DNA from: Lysinibacillus sp. FSL K6-0232
Lineage (GTDB): Bacteria > Bacillota > Bacilli > Bacillales_A > Planococcaceae
Direction of reading: 5' to 3'
DNA length: 64,000 nt
Assembly: GCF_038008325.1 (NCBI RefSeq)
Contig: NZ_JBBOYW010000001.1
Location: 74,501-138,500, forward strand
The notes under the pieces are model-generated. The model searched no databases, was not told the origin of the DNA, and was given only the letters and a program-made list of their open reading frames with translations. The position numbers and the translations under genes are program-made. Positions 50,153 through 61,013 of this stretch are shown piece after piece. Within the stretch, counting starts at the first letter, position 1. Each line of letters starts with the position of its first letter.

Positions 50153-50716
50153 GTGGAGTTTACGGCAAAAGAGAAAATGTTGGTAGATTATTTCGAACAT
50201 AGAAGATCGTTAACACAGTTAGATAAAATTAAATTAGTGTATGGATTTCGTATTGTTACAAGCGAGTTAAAAAAATTTTTGGTTATTTATAGTATAGCTA
50301 TTGTGTTTGGTTTGTTTTGGGAAATGTTATTGGTGCAAATTGGTTTTTTACTCGTACGCCAAGTAGCGTATGGAGCACATTGTCCATCATTTAGAACATG
50401 TCTTGTTGTTAGTAGTATCTTATTTCCGTTTATCACATGGCTAGCTATAGCATTACCCATTACTTCATTCGCTGTTTGGGGAGCATTTTTGTTAGGGGCT
50501 GTTATTTTATTGTTAATTGGTCCAGTGAGTTCTAAAAAAACAAAAGTACGAGGAGAAGCTCATCGAACATTCTTGTTTAAAAAATTATATAGAAGACTTA
50601 TTTTGTTGGGCATACTGCTCCTTATTTTCCCGACATCTATAAGCGTATTTTTTGTAGCAGGCGCTTTGAAGGCGGTTTTTTTAGTGATTATTGCAAAATT
50701 AGGAGGATATCATTGA
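50153..50716 (+). CDS. agrB: Accessory gene regulator B (AgrB) peptide processing enzyme
   Basis: 187-residue membrane cysteine protease that cleaves the AgrD C-terminus and forms the thiolactone. The catalytic pair is His76 and Cys83 in YGAHCPSFRTC, the same seven-residue separation as in staphylococcal AgrB (His77, Cys84). About five hydrophobic segments follow. GTG 50153 is preferred because AAGGAGG lies 7 nt upstream; the earlier in-frame GTG at 50120 precedes that site. The stop overlaps the agrD start (TGATG). Confidence 0.92.
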   Translation: MEFTAKEKMLVDYFEHRRSLTQLDKIKLVYGFRIVTSELKKFLVIYSIAIVFGLFWEMLLVQIGFLLVRQVAYGAHCPSFRTCLVVSSILFPFITWLAIALPITSFAVWGAFLLGAVILLLIGPVSSKKTKVRGEAHRTFLFKKLYRRLILLGILLLIFPTSISVFFVAGALKAVFLVIIAKLGGYH

Positions 50717-50856
50717 TGAAATTTATTATTGACAAAGTGATTGAAAGCTTGTGTAACTTACTTATTAAATTAGCTGACTTTGGCTCTGTTTATATGTGTT
50801 GGAATTTTTCAGGCGAGGAAGAGCTACCACAAGAATTAAAGTCAAATAAATTTTGA
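50716..50856 (+). CDS. agrD: AgrD autoinducing peptide precursor, 46 residues
   Basis: Small gene beginning with ATG 50716, overlapping the agrB stop by 1 nt, with TTAGGAGG upstream. The product has an amphipathic leader (residues 1-24, MKFIIDKVIESLCNLLIKLA), the signal region GSVYMCWNFS, and an acidic tail GEEELPQELK that matches the AgrB recognition tail of staphylococcal AgrD (EVPxEL pattern). By alignment, cleavage after Ser32 would give a five-membered ring Cys28-Trp-Asn-Phe-Ser32 with an N-terminal tail ending Val-Tyr-Met. The tail length of the mature signal is unknown. Confidence 0.9.
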   Translation: MKFIIDKVIESLCNLLIKLADFGSVYMCWNFSGEEELPQELKSNKF

Positions 50857-50867
50857 AGAAATACCAT

Positions 50868-50903
50868 AATTAATATATAATGGAATTTAATTATATATTA
50901 ATT
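50868..50903. promoter_or_regulatory. Perfect 14-bp A/T palindrome between agrD and agrC
   Basis: AATTAATATATAAT and its exact complement flank an 8-nt loop directly before the AAGAGGG site of agrC. It may act as an attenuator or processing site setting the agrD:agrC ratio. Confidence 0.6.
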
Positions 50904-50922
50904 AAGAGGGTTATGTAATTTT

Positions 50923-52236
50923 ATGTGGAACATACAATCTTTAATTTTGTCCATTTGTCAGTGTTCGGTGTTCAGCTTTTTACCATTGTATTTTAGTAAG
51001 TTAAAGATAACCAAACAATTGTTTTTTAAAACTTTCTTGTTTATTGTAGTACCAGCAAATGTGTTATTTTCTTTTATAGGTATTTATGCTATAGGATATA
51101 TCATATTGACCACAAGTTTCCTTGTTTATCAACAAACAAAGCAAGGGTGGAACATCATACATGTGCTGTTTACGATAGTTTTAGCTGTTCTGGCAGATCA
51201 TATTTCTTCGCTTATCGTGTATCATTTTGCGAATGGCATGGAGGCTATCACCAATTCTCCATTAGTACAACTCGTGGTTTCTATGAGTATCTTATTTATT
51301 TTGGTTCTTATTTACAAAAGGTTATTTCGTTATTTTGCAGGACGATATATGTTTGAGCAATACATTATACCTGCCATGATTCCTTTGTTGCTTATGACGA
51401 TTGTCTTTATGTATACCGATATTTTGTTGATGGATGGTCTATCATTCATCAAAAGTGTCCAACATAATTTATTCTTTTTTGCGATTTATTTAGTGCTCTT
51501 TATCATCATTGTTAGTTTCTTTGTTTACATAGCCATTAAGAACATACATATTAAACAAAAGGAAATGGAATTAGAAGAATTTAAGTCATATGTGGCATCA
51601 CTTGAGGAAATTAATGATGATATGCGTAAATTTAAACATGATTATATGAATATTTTAACATCAATGCGTCATTTTATAGATTCTAAAAATTACTCGGAAC
51701 TAGAAACCTATTTTTACCGACATATTTTACAAACTGAAAAGAATGAGCAAGCACATGAAACAGCTTTCTCAATGCTTAATGGTTTACATATAGCCAGTTT
51801 AAAAGGACTATTAACAACAAAGCTTATTCAAGCGCAGACATTTCATGTACCAATGCACGTTGAGATTGTTGAAGATATTGACAGCATCGGATTGGACGAG
51901 ATTCAATTAAATTGTATGTGTGGCATATTATTGGATAATGCACTCGAAGCTAGTAAGAATTCTATAGAGCCTTGGATTCGCTTAGCCTTTATTAGAATGG
52001 ATAATGCCCTGTTAATTGTATGCATGAATACATTTTTACCTAATCCGAGTAATGAACTAAAAGTACATGAGGTTTTTAAAGAAGGCTTCTCGACAAAAGG
52101 GACAGGACGAGGCTTAGGTTTATCTATTTTACGCCAAATGGTGGATGCTTCGCCAAAACTTCGATTGAATACAAAAATTAATGGCAATTTATTTATACAA
52201 GAGTTGTTTATTGATGAGGTGAAGGTGCAAATATGA
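50923..52236 (+). CDS. agrC: AgrC-type sensor histidine kinase
   Basis: 437-residue quorum-sensing kinase. Six or seven membrane helices (about 1-205) form the peptide sensor. The dimerisation domain carries the phosphorylated His in FKHDYMNILTSMRHF (about 238), and the GHKL ATPase has the N-box MCGILLDNALEA and the G-box GRGLGLSILRQM. AgrC proteins belong to the HPK10 family. It overlaps the agrA gene by 4 nt. Confidence 0.92.
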   Translation: MWNIQSLILSICQCSVFSFLPLYFSKLKITKQLFFKTFLFIVVPANVLFSFIGIYAIGYIILTTSFLVYQQTKQGWNIIHVLFTIVLAVLADHISSLIVYHFANGMEAITNSPLVQLVVSMSILFILVLIYKRLFRYFAGRYMFEQYIIPAMIPLLLMTIVFMYTDILLMDGLSFIKSVQHNLFFFAIYLVLFIIIVSFFVYIAIKNIHIKQKEMELEEFKSYVASLEEINDDMRKFKHDYMNILTSMRHFIDSKNYSELETYFYRHILQTEKNEQAHETAFSMLNGLHIASLKGLLTTKLIQAQTFHVPMHVEIVEDIDSIGLDEIQLNCMCGILLDNALEASKNSIEPWIRLAFIRMDNALLIVCMNTFLPNPSNELKVHEVFKEGFSTKGTGRGLGLSILRQMVDASPKLRLNTKINGNLFIQELFIDEVKVQI

Positions 52237-52940
52237 AAGTAATTATTTGTGAGGATAATGTTGTTCAATTAGAGTATATCAAGAAAACAATTGAAAACTA
52301 TGCCTTGGTGGAAGGGAATGGTATTGAGGTTGTACTCGCAACTACAAATCCTAACGAGGTTATTGCGTATGAAAAAGCAGATTGTTATTTTTTAGATATC
52401 GATTTAAAGCATGAAATGACAGGGCTGATGTTAGGTGATATCATTCGAAAACGTGATCCATTGTGTAATATTATATTTGTCACAACTCATGCCGAAATGA
52501 CCTATTTAACGTTTATGTATAAAATTGCTGCATTGGATTTTATTATTAAGGACCATACAGAAACGTTACAGCAAAAAATATTAGCAACATTAAAGATCGC
52601 ACATGAAAAGTATCTTCAAATTGGTCAACAGCAAACACCTTCACAGATTCAAATTAGAGCAAACGGTTACACCAGAAATATTGCTATTCAAGATATTTAC
52701 TTTTTTGAGGCATCCCCAAAATTACATAAAATTATTTTACATTTAGAAAATGAACATATTGAATTTTATGGTCGCTTAAAGGATTTTAAGGAGGCGCATA
52801 CATCGATGTATCAATGTCATAAGGCTTTTATTGTGAATCGCCAAAATGTTGAATTTGTTGATCATAAAGAACGAGTGGTATATTTCAAAAATGGTGAAAC
52901 TTGCTTTGCTTCTGCTCGACTTATAAAAGGTTTAAAATAA
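52233..52940 (+). CDS. agrA: AgrA-type LytTR response regulator
   Basis: 235-residue regulator. The receiver domain (about 1-125) has the acidic residues in ICEDN, the phosphoacceptor in CYFLDIDLKHE and the conserved Lys in FIIKDH. The LytTR DNA-binding domain (about 140-235) reads QIQIRANGYTRNIAIQDIYFFEA and YQCHKAFIVN, typical of AgrA. It probably activates agrBDCA and perhaps the peptide genes upstream. A strong terminator follows, at the right edge of the island. Confidence 0.93.
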   Translation: MKVIICEDNVVQLEYIKKTIENYALVEGNGIEVVLATTNPNEVIAYEKADCYFLDIDLKHEMTGLMLGDIIRKRDPLCNIIFVTTHAEMTYLTFMYKIAALDFIIKDHTETLQQKILATLKIAHEKYLQIGQQQTPSQIQIRANGYTRNIAIQDIYFFEASPKLHKIILHLENEHIEFYGRLKDFKEAHTSMYQCHKAFIVNRQNVEFVDHKERVVYFKNGETCFASARLIKGLK

Positions 52941-52979
52941 ATAGACATCCACTGTTTTCGCTGTGGATGTCTATTTTTT
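52941..52979 (+). terminator. Terminator after agrA
   Basis: ATAGACATCCAC pairs exactly with GTGGATGTCTAT, followed by a run of Ts. Confidence 0.92.
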
Positions 52980-53055
52980 GATAAAAATATTCACTTCCAT
53001 AGGCTATTCACGTTAAGATGGAATCACATCATATGATTCAAAGGGGAAAAGGAAC

Positions 53056-54465
53056 TTGAGTACATTATTGACGAAAACAATAACAATGGATGCGGAATCA
53101 TTTTTTTATAGTTATCAGCAACAAACGAAGAATGAGCAACGACATATATTTTTAGAAAGCGGCCGTGGTGGACATTTGACGATCGCTGCTTGGAATCCAT
53201 TAGCTACTGCACAATCAATGGAAGAAGGGCTTTGTGTTAAATGGAGAGATGGCAAAAGTGAGGTTTTAGCAGGTGAGCCCCTTGCATTATTAGAGCAGCT
53301 TGTGGCAGAATATCAAATTTCTTATCATGCAGAGCTTCCTGTTTTTCAGGGAGGAGCCATTGGATTTGTTTCCTATGACTATGCTCGCAAAATCGAGCGA
53401 CTTCCAAATACTGCAAAGGATGATTTACAAGTACCAGATATTTATTTTTATTTATTTGATTGCTGGGCAGTACATGATGTGAAATCCAATACTGTCACGC
53501 TGATGAAGCTAGACGGTTGCCATGTTGACCTAGAGGAGTGGGCGAATAGCTGGCAGGCTGCTGCACAAGCAGGGCTCACTACACGTAAATTTGAAAAAAC
53601 AAATGCTGTTGAAGTGGTGAACGATGAAAATGAGCTACATGTTTCATTTGTAGGAACTGATTTTGAAGAGGCTGTCACAAAAATTCAAGAGTACATTGCA
53701 CAGGGGGATGTATTCCAAGTAAATTTATCTGTTCGTCAATCAAAGCAATTACAAGCAACAGCAATGGATGTCTACGAGGCATTACGAGCCTTTAACCCAT
53801 CACCATATATGGCTTATATTGAAGCGCCTGATTTTGCGGTTGTTTCTGGATCGCCAGAGTTATTGGTCAAGCGTCATGGCAATGAGCTATCAACAAGACC
53901 AATCGCAGGTACTCGACCAAGAGGGAAATTTGAAGCGGAAGATTTAGCCTTGGCACAAGAATTAATTGATAATGACAAAGAGCGTGCTGAGCATGTGATG
54001 CTGGTAGATTTAGAGCGCAATGATTTAGGACGAGTATCAACCTATGGAACTGTCGAGGTGGATGAGTTTATGGTCATTGAGCGTTATTCACATGTTATGC
54101 ATATTGTTTCAAATGTACGAGGGGAAATAGCAGAAGGGAAAACAAATGCAGATGTGATTCGTGCAATGTTTCCAGGTGGCACAATTACAGGTGCACCAAA
54201 GATACGCACAATGGAAATTATTGAAGAACTGGAGCCTGTAAGACGTGGCTTATATACAGGTTCAATTGGCTGGCTGGGCTTTACAGGAGATATGGAGTTT
54301 AATATTGTGATTCGTACAGCGTTTATTAAGGATGGGGTAGCACATATTCAAGCTGGCGCGGGAATTGTCATTGATTCTATTCCAGCAAGAGAGTATCAGG
54401 AATCCTTAAATAAGGCGAAGGCAATGTGGCAGGCAAAGGCAATGGCGGAGGAGCGAGCAAAATGA
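53056..54465 (+). CDS. pabB: Aminodeoxychorismate synthase component I
   Basis: Chorismate-utilising enzyme of 469 residues that, with PabA, makes 4-amino-4-deoxychorismate for folate. The C-terminal chorismate-binding domain (about 205-460) includes [47 protein letters not shown] and the [11 protein letters not shown] loop. The start is TTG 53056 behind AAGGGGAAAAGG. The stop overlaps pabA (ATGA). The upstream neighbour in B. subtilis is cysK. Confidence 0.95.
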   Translation: MSTLLTKTITMDAESFFYSYQQQTKNEQRHIFLESGRGGHLTIAAWNPLATAQSMEEGLCVKWRDGKSEVLAGEPLALLEQLVAEYQISYHAELPVFQGGAIGFVSYDYARKIERLPNTAKDDLQVPDIYFYLFDCWAVHDVKSNTVTLMKLDGCHVDLEEWANSWQAAAQAGLTTRKFEKTNAVEVVNDENELHVSFVGTDFEEAVTKIQEYIAQGDVFQVNLSVRQSKQLQATAMDVYEALRAFNPSPYMAYIEAPDFAVVSGSPELLVKRHGNELSTRPIAGTRPRGKFEAEDLALAQELIDNDKERAEHVMLVDLERNDLGRVSTYGTVEVDEFMVIERYSHVMHIVSNVRGEIAEGKTNADVIRAMFPGGTITGAPKIRTMEIIEELEPVRRGLYTGSIGWLGFTGDMEFNIVIRTAFIKDGVAHIQAGAGIVIDSIPAREYQESLNKAKAMWQAKAMAEERAK

Positions 54466-55043
54466 TTTTAATGATTGATAACTATGATTCATTTATTTAT
54501 AACATTGTACAATATCTGGGCGAATTTGGTCATGAAATCGTTGTGAAACGCAATGATACAGTAACACTAGAAGAAATTGAGAAGCTGGCACCAGATATGA
54601 TTGTGATTTCTCCGGGACCATGCAGTCCAAATGAGGCGGGCGAAAGTCTGAACATTATTAAATATTTCGCAGGAAATATTCCGATTTTAGGCGTTTGTCT
54701 TGGTCATCAAGCACTTGCGCAGGTGTTTGGTGGCAATGTCATCCGTGCGGAGCATCTAATGCATGGCAAGACATCTCCTGTACTACATGCTGAAGTAGGT
54801 TTGCATAAGGGAATGCCAAATCCATTTCAAGCAACTCGCTACCATTCGCTTATTGTAGAAAAGGAAACATTGCCGGCATGTCTTGAAGTGACAGCATGGA
54901 CAGAACAGGGTGAAATTATGGGGCTACGTCATAAGGAATACCCAATAGAGGGTGTACAATATCATCCAGAGTCTATTATGACAGAGCAAGGTAAAAAGCT
55001 ACTACGTCAATTTATAGACTTATATGTAGGGGAAGTGAAATAA
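54462..55043 (+). CDS. pabA: Aminodeoxychorismate/anthranilate synthase glutaminase
   Basis: 193-residue class I glutamine amidotransferase supplying ammonia to PabB. The triad is present: Cys in [15 protein letters not shown], and His-Glu in [12 protein letters not shown]. It starts [14 protein letters not shown], typical of PabA/TrpG. In B. subtilis PabA serves both folate and tryptophan synthesis; that is likely here but not shown. ATG 54462 is chosen for its overlap with pabB and the GGAGGAG upstream. Confidence 0.95.
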   Translation: MILMIDNYDSFIYNIVQYLGEFGHEIVVKRNDTVTLEEIEKLAPDMIVISPGPCSPNEAGESLNIIKYFAGNIPILGVCLGHQALAQVFGGNVIRAEHLMHGKTSPVLHAEVGLHKGMPNPFQATRYHSLIVEKETLPACLEVTAWTEQGEIMGLRHKEYPIEGVQYHPESIMTEQGKKLLRQFIDLYVGEVK

Positions 55044-55889
55044 ATGCAATGCTGGATGAATGGTAATTATATGGCTGCACAGGATTTACGAATTTCTCCC
55101 TTTGACCATGGGTTTTTATATGGGTTAGGTTTTTTTGAAACGTTTCGCACATATGGTGGTCAGGTATTTGACTGGGAAGCGCATATGACAAGACTTCAAG
55201 AGGCGTTATCGCAATATCGCATTCATTTACCATATACAGAGCAGGCTTTATTGGACGTTGTACAGCAATTAAATCAACAGGCGGATGGTCAGGATGGCTA
55301 CTTCCGTCTAAATGTATCGGCTGGAGAACATGCTATTGGATTACAGCCAATAGCCTATCAACAGCCAAATGTCATTATTTTTCGTAAAGAATTACAAAAC
55401 CCACCTCGTGGCACTGAAAAGACGGCTCAGTGGCTAACAACACCACGTAATACACCCGAGCAAGCATTACGGTTTAAATCACATCATTATGGAAATAACG
55501 TACTTGGGCGTTTTGAAGTCCCATCACTTGCTCAGCATGAGGGCTTTTTTGTAACGCAAGAAGGTTATATAGCAGAAGGTGTAACATCAAATATATTTTG
55601 GGTGAAAAATGATATACTATATACGCCTTCCTTGAAGACAGGCATTTTACCGGGTATTATTCGAGCGTGGGTTATACAAAAAGCTAAAATGTTAGGTCTT
55701 GAAGTGAGAGAAGGCTTCTTTCCGAAGCAAGATATAAGGCAAAGTACAGAATGCTTTATTACGAATTCTATACAAGAGCTTGTGCCTATTAGTAGCTTAG
55801 AACAACAGCAATTTCTAGGCAATAAAGGGCTTGTTTATTCATGTTTACATGAGGCATTTGTAAAAGAAGTGGAGTGTTTACATGCTTGA
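55044..55889 (+). CDS. pabC: 4-amino-4-deoxychorismate lyase
   Basis: Fold-type IV PLP enzyme of 281 residues that releases 4-aminobenzoate and pyruvate. The PLP lysine is in ALRFKSHHYGNNVLG (about 148), followed by EGYIAEGVTSNIFWV and TPSLKTGILPGIIR, family signatures. It starts directly after the pabA stop (TAAATG) and overlaps folP by 8 nt. D-amino acid transaminase is a related alternative, but the operon supports PabC. Confidence 0.93.
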   Translation: MQCWMNGNYMAAQDLRISPFDHGFLYGLGFFETFRTYGGQVFDWEAHMTRLQEALSQYRIHLPYTEQALLDVVQQLNQQADGQDGYFRLNVSAGEHAIGLQPIAYQQPNVIIFRKELQNPPRGTEKTAQWLTTPRNTPEQALRFKSHHYGNNVLGRFEVPSLAQHEGFFVTQEGYIAEGVTSNIFWVKNDILYTPSLKTGILPGIIRAWVIQKAKMLGLEVREGFFPKQDIRQSTECFITNSIQELVPISSLEQQQFLGNKGLVYSCLHEAFVKEVECLHA

Positions 55890-56736
55890 AAAATATACAA
55901 CACCATTAACAATTAATGGTATTACATTAGATTACACAAAAGAAACATTTGTGATGGGAATTTTAAATGTTACACCAGACTCGTTCTCAGATGGAGGAAA
56001 GTACAACAGTGTAGAAGCGGCGGTTACCCAAGCAAAAAAAATGGTGGCTGAGGGGGCTAAAGTTATTGATGTCGGTGGTGAATCTACACGCCCAGGCTAC
56101 GAACGAATTTCAGATGAGGATGAAATTGCACGCGTTGAGCCTGTTATTCAAGCATTAGTGAAGGAAGTACCTGCGATTATTTCCATTGATACGTATAAGG
56201 CGAATGTGGCACGTGCTGCTATTAAAGCGGGAGCACATATAATTAATGATATTTGGGGAGCAAAGGCTGAGCCTGAAATTGCTCAGGTCGCTGCTGATTT
56301 ACAAGTTCCGATTATTTTAATGCATAATCGTGACAATATGGAGTATGGAACTGATTTTTGGGCAACAGCGAAGGCTGATTTAGAAAAAAGTATTGCGATT
56401 GCACATCAGGCAGGCGTCCCTGATGCACATATTATTTTAGACCCTGGTATTGGCTTTGCTAAAAATACCATACACAATATAACGATGATGCAGCACTTAG
56501 CTGATTTAGCAGCAATGGGCTATCCAGTGTTATTAGCAACATCACGTAAATCCATGATTGGCAATGTTTTAAACTTACCTGTTGAAGAGCGTCTTGAAGG
56601 CACTACTGCAACAGTGGTTTATGGAATTGATAAGGGCTGTCATATGATACGAGTTCATGATGTCAAGGAAATGGCACGAGCAGCACATATGGCTGACATA
56701 TTAGTAGGGAAACGTTTGTTTAAGGAGGAAGCGTGA
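55882..56736 (+). CDS. folP: Dihydropteroate synthase
   Basis: TIM-barrel enzyme, target of sulfonamides, that joins 4-aminobenzoate to the pterin pyrophosphate. The 284-residue protein has MGILNVTPDSFSDGG, VIDVGGESTRPGY, IIDIWGAK-type strand (HIINDIWGAK) and LDPGIGFAKN. It overlaps both neighbours. Known as sul in B. subtilis. Confidence 0.96.
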   Translation: MLEKYTTPLTINGITLDYTKETFVMGILNVTPDSFSDGGKYNSVEAAVTQAKKMVAEGAKVIDVGGESTRPGYERISDEDEIARVEPVIQALVKEVPAIISIDTYKANVARAAIKAGAHIINDIWGAKAEPEIAQVAADLQVPIILMHNRDNMEYGTDFWATAKADLEKSIAIAHQAGVPDAHIILDPGIGFAKNTIHNITMMQHLADLAAMGYPVLLATSRKSMIGNVLNLPVEERLEGTTATVVYGIDKGCHMIRVHDVKEMARAAHMADILVGKRLFKEEA

Positions 56737-57104
56737 TGGATTATATTCATTTAAAGGATATGCAATTTTATGGCTATCATGGTGTATTAGCAGCAGAAAC
56801 CACTCTTGGTCAGCGTTTTCGAGCTAATGTTTCATTGGCAGTAGACATGACAAAGGCTGGTGAAACAGATGATCTCAATTATACGGTAAATTATGCAGAG
56901 GTTTATGCGTTATGCCGAGATATTGTAGAGGGTGAACCTTTCAAGCTAATTGAGGCTCTTGCAGTAAAAGTAGCCAATACGATACTTACAACCTATACTG
57001 ACAAAGTAAAGGGTGTACGAGTAGAGCTTATTAAGCCAGACCCGCCAATACATGGTTACTATAAAGAGGTGTCCGTTGAGGTAACGAGAGGTGAATTCTC
57101 ATGA
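56736..57104 (+). CDS. folB: Dihydroneopterin aldolase
   Basis: 122-residue enzyme that converts dihydroneopterin to 6-hydroxymethyl-dihydropterin. It has the family start DYIHLKDMQFYGYHGVL with the substrate-binding region, TVNYAEVYALCRDIVEG, LIEALAVKVA and the C-terminal KPDPPIHGYYKEVSVEV. ATG 56736 shares a base with the folP stop; TAAGGAGGAAG lies upstream. The GTG at 56733 is less likely. Confidence 0.95.
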   Translation: MDYIHLKDMQFYGYHGVLAAETTLGQRFRANVSLAVDMTKAGETDDLNYTVNYAEVYALCRDIVEGEPFKLIEALAVKVANTILTTYTDKVKGVRVELIKPDPPIHGYYKEVSVEVTRGEFS

Positions 57105-57613
57105 AGGATGTTTATTTATCGATTGGCACAAATATGGGGGATAGGTACGATAACCTCCAACAAGCGATAGCACTTTTAAAACAAGAAAAAGCTATAGAGC
57201 TTGTGCGTATTTCTTCGGTTTATGAAACGGCTGCTGTTGGTTATACAGACCAAGCGGATTTTTTAAATATTGCTGTCCATTTAAAAACAAATAAATCCTC
57301 TGCTGAAATGCTCCAGCTATGTCAGTCTATTGAGCAAGAGCTAGGACGTGTACGGGAGTTTCGCTGGGGGCCACGAATCATTGACCTTGACATTTTGCTT
57401 TACAATCACGAGAATATTGAAACTGAGAGCTTAATTGTTCCACATCCAAGAATGTATGAGCGAGCATTTGTTTTAGTGCCACTAGTCGAAATCACGCCGA
57501 CACCACTTGGCAAACAGCTCCAACAGGCGCATCATGAGTTACAGCAACTGGATTGTGAGCGTGAAGGTGTGGCTTTGTGGAAGGATTGCAATAAGCCTCT
57601 AACAGTAAATTAA
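57101..57613 (+). CDS. folK: 6-hydroxymethyl-dihydropterin pyrophosphokinase
   Basis: 170-residue HPPK that transfers pyrophosphate to the pterin for folate synthesis. Motifs: YLSIGTNMGDRYDNLQQAI, VYETAAVGYTDQADFLN, and the signature WGPRIIDLDILLY with VPHPRMYERAFVLVPL. It overlaps folB by 4 nt. In B. subtilis a small gene, yazB, comes next; here dusB follows after 51 nt instead. Confidence 0.96.
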   Translation: MKDVYLSIGTNMGDRYDNLQQAIALLKQEKAIELVRISSVYETAAVGYTDQADFLNIAVHLKTNKSSAEMLQLCQSIEQELGRVREFRWGPRIIDLDILLYNHENIETESLIVPHPRMYERAFVLVPLVEITPTPLGKQLQQAHHELQQLDCEREGVALWKDCNKPLTVN

Positions 57614-57664
57614 GTTATAAGCGTGCAAATAGATAGAGTGATCCTATAGAGGAGGAAATCAACG

Positions 57665-58693
57665 TTGAGTCAAACAACTGAGAAGCCGTTTCAAATTGGC
57701 GATATTGTGATGGACAACCGTGTAGTATTAGCGCCAATGGCTGGCATTTGTAACTCTGCTTTCCGTTTAACGGTAAAAGAGTTTGGAGCAGGGCTTGTAT
57801 ATGCTGAAATGATAAGTGACAAGGGTATTGTTCAAAAAAATGAAAAAACACTAGGTATGCTGTATATTGATGAGCGTGAAAATCCTTTATCACTACAAAT
57901 TTTTGGTGGGGATAAAGAAACATTAGTAGAAGCGGCAAAGTATGTAGACGAAAATACAACCGCTAATATTATTGATATTAATATGGGATGCCCTGTTAAT
58001 AAAATTATTAAATGTGAAGCAGGTGCGCGCCTGCTGCTTGATCCAAATAAAGTTTATGAAATGGTAGCGGCTGTTGTGGACGCTGTTAAAAAGCCTGTTA
58101 GTGTCAAAATGCGCATTGGCTGGGATGACGAGCATATTTTTGCTATTGAGAATGCCCAAGCTGTTGAACGTGCGGGTGCATCAGCAGTAGCTGTCCATGG
58201 TCGTACACGTGTACAAATGTATGAAGGCAAAGCAAATTGGGATATTATTCGTCAGGTTAAGGAAAATGTAAATATCCCAGTGCTCGGCAATGGTGATGTA
58301 GAAACACCACAGGATGCTAAACGCATGCTTGATACAACTGGTGTAGATGCGGTTATGATTGGTCGTGCTGCATTAGGTAATCCATGGATGATTTATCGTA
58401 CGGTGCAATATTTAGCAACAGGAGAGCTAAAAGAAGAACCGAGCGTACGTGAAAAAATTGACGTGTGTTTATTGCATTTTGAACGCCTTATCCAACTAAA
58501 GGGAGAGGGCATCGCAGTACGTGAAATGCGCAAACATGCATCGTGGTATTTAAAAGGGATTCGCGGTAATGGTAAAGCACGTAAAGCGATTAACCAAACA
58601 GAAACGGCGGTAGAGCTTCGTGCCCTATTAAATGGACTTGTGCAGGACTATGAAGAGCTTGACTTGCCAGAAGCAACGCAATTAATTATATAA
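57665..58693 (+). CDS. dusB: tRNA-dihydrouridine synthase B
   Basis: FMN-dependent TIM-barrel enzyme (342 residues) that reduces specific uridines in tRNA D-loops. Motifs: VVLAPMAGICNSAFR, NMGCPVNKIIKCEAGARLL with the catalytic Cys in the MGCP loop, VKMRIGW, VHGRTR, and the FMN-binding LGNGDV and MIGRAALGNPWM. The start is TTG 57665 behind AGGAGG. It corresponds to B. subtilis yacF. Confidence 0.95.
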   Translation: MSQTTEKPFQIGDIVMDNRVVLAPMAGICNSAFRLTVKEFGAGLVYAEMISDKGIVQKNEKTLGMLYIDERENPLSLQIFGGDKETLVEAAKYVDENTTANIIDINMGCPVNKIIKCEAGARLLLDPNKVYEMVAAVVDAVKKPVSVKMRIGWDDEHIFAIENAQAVERAGASAVAVHGRTRVQMYEGKANWDIIRQVKENVNIPVLGNGDVETPQDAKRMLDTTGVDAVMIGRAALGNPWMIYRTVQYLATGELKEEPSVREKIDVCLLHFERLIQLKGEGIAVREMRKHASWYLKGIRGNGKARKAINQTETAVELRALLNGLVQDYEELDLPEATQLII

Positions 58694-58705
58694 TGTATCT
58701 AGTTG

Positions 58706-58728
58706 GCGTCCTAAGATGGGCGCTTTTT
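58706..58728 (+). terminator. Weak terminator after dusB
   Basis: A six-bp stem (GCGTCC with GGGCGC, one wobble) and a T run. Confidence 0.55.
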
Positions 58729-58839
58729 CGTTGTAGGGTAGTAGTTTTTAGAATTATTAATTATTTTAACTTAGGTTGAAACTAATGATTACAGCTTTAA
58801 AATTGTGTACAATAGAAATATTATGGACGTAACTGTTAA

Positions 58840-60348
<1,509 letters not shown>

Positions 60349-60373
60349 GTACAAGCTAAAGTATTTGTATCAA

Positions 60374-60914
60374 CAGAATAAAGTACTGCTTGAGACAACA
60401 AAGCCTTATCAAAAATAGAACAAAGAACTGCTCCCATATCAGAGGAGAGCGAGAAGAACAGGAGAATCCCCCGCGGATTCTCCTGTTTTTGCGTGAAGAG
60501 GGCGAGAGAAGGCGAGAAGAATGTGAAACGACTATTAATAAGGAAAGGACCCGAGAAAAGCGTGAGAAGGGCGCTGGCGGCGTCAGAGAAGGTGCGTGGA
60601 GAGATGATGGAATGCACCTGTGGTGCTTGCTTGGTGAGGGCGGGGAGATTGCGGGAGAAAGGCAAGGGAAAAGCAGCACTTTATTCTAACGAGAATTAAG
60701 TTCTGCTTTTAGGTTGGAAAATATTTGGAAAAATCGCTGGTTTTGCGACACGACTTTGTTCTAACTCACAACGGTGCAATGCGGGTTCATAGCGGGCGAA
60801 AAAGCAGAACTTTATTGTTGCTGAACATAGTTAGAAATTTATTTTTTTGGAGTTTTGATAGGTGATGGCGGGAGTTAGAATAAAGTACTTACATAATTAG
60901 AAATAAGTTCGGCT
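60374..60914. repeat. Cluster of eight degenerate copies of an 18-nt repeat
   Basis: Variants of AGCAGAACTTTATTCTAAC occur at 60374-60390 (-), 60416-60432 (-), 60672-60690 (+), 60691-60707 (-), 60750-60765 (+), 60803-60816 (+), 60874-60890 (-) and 60897-60914 (-). The third and fourth form a near-perfect hairpin. The region between lysS and the next gene (60349-61013) has purine-rich open frames on both strands that I do not consider genes. Confidence 0.75.
60458..60490 (+). terminator. Terminator downstream of lysS
   Basis: ACAGGAGAATCC and GGATTCTCCTGT form a perfect 12-bp stem around a 5-nt loop, followed by TTTT, 110 nt after lysS. Confidence 0.9.
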
Positions 60915-61013
60915 AAGGGGTTAAGTAGGTAAATGCATTTTAAACTAATGGAGCTTGTAGATGTTAGAATGTAAAATTAGGATGAATACATAATTACATA
61001 AAGGGAGAATAAA

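Noticed and set aside
60390..60699. Overlapping open frames on both strands after lysS
   Set aside because: They arise from purine-rich sequence that includes a perfect terminator hairpin and repeats; no ribosome-binding site or family resemblance.
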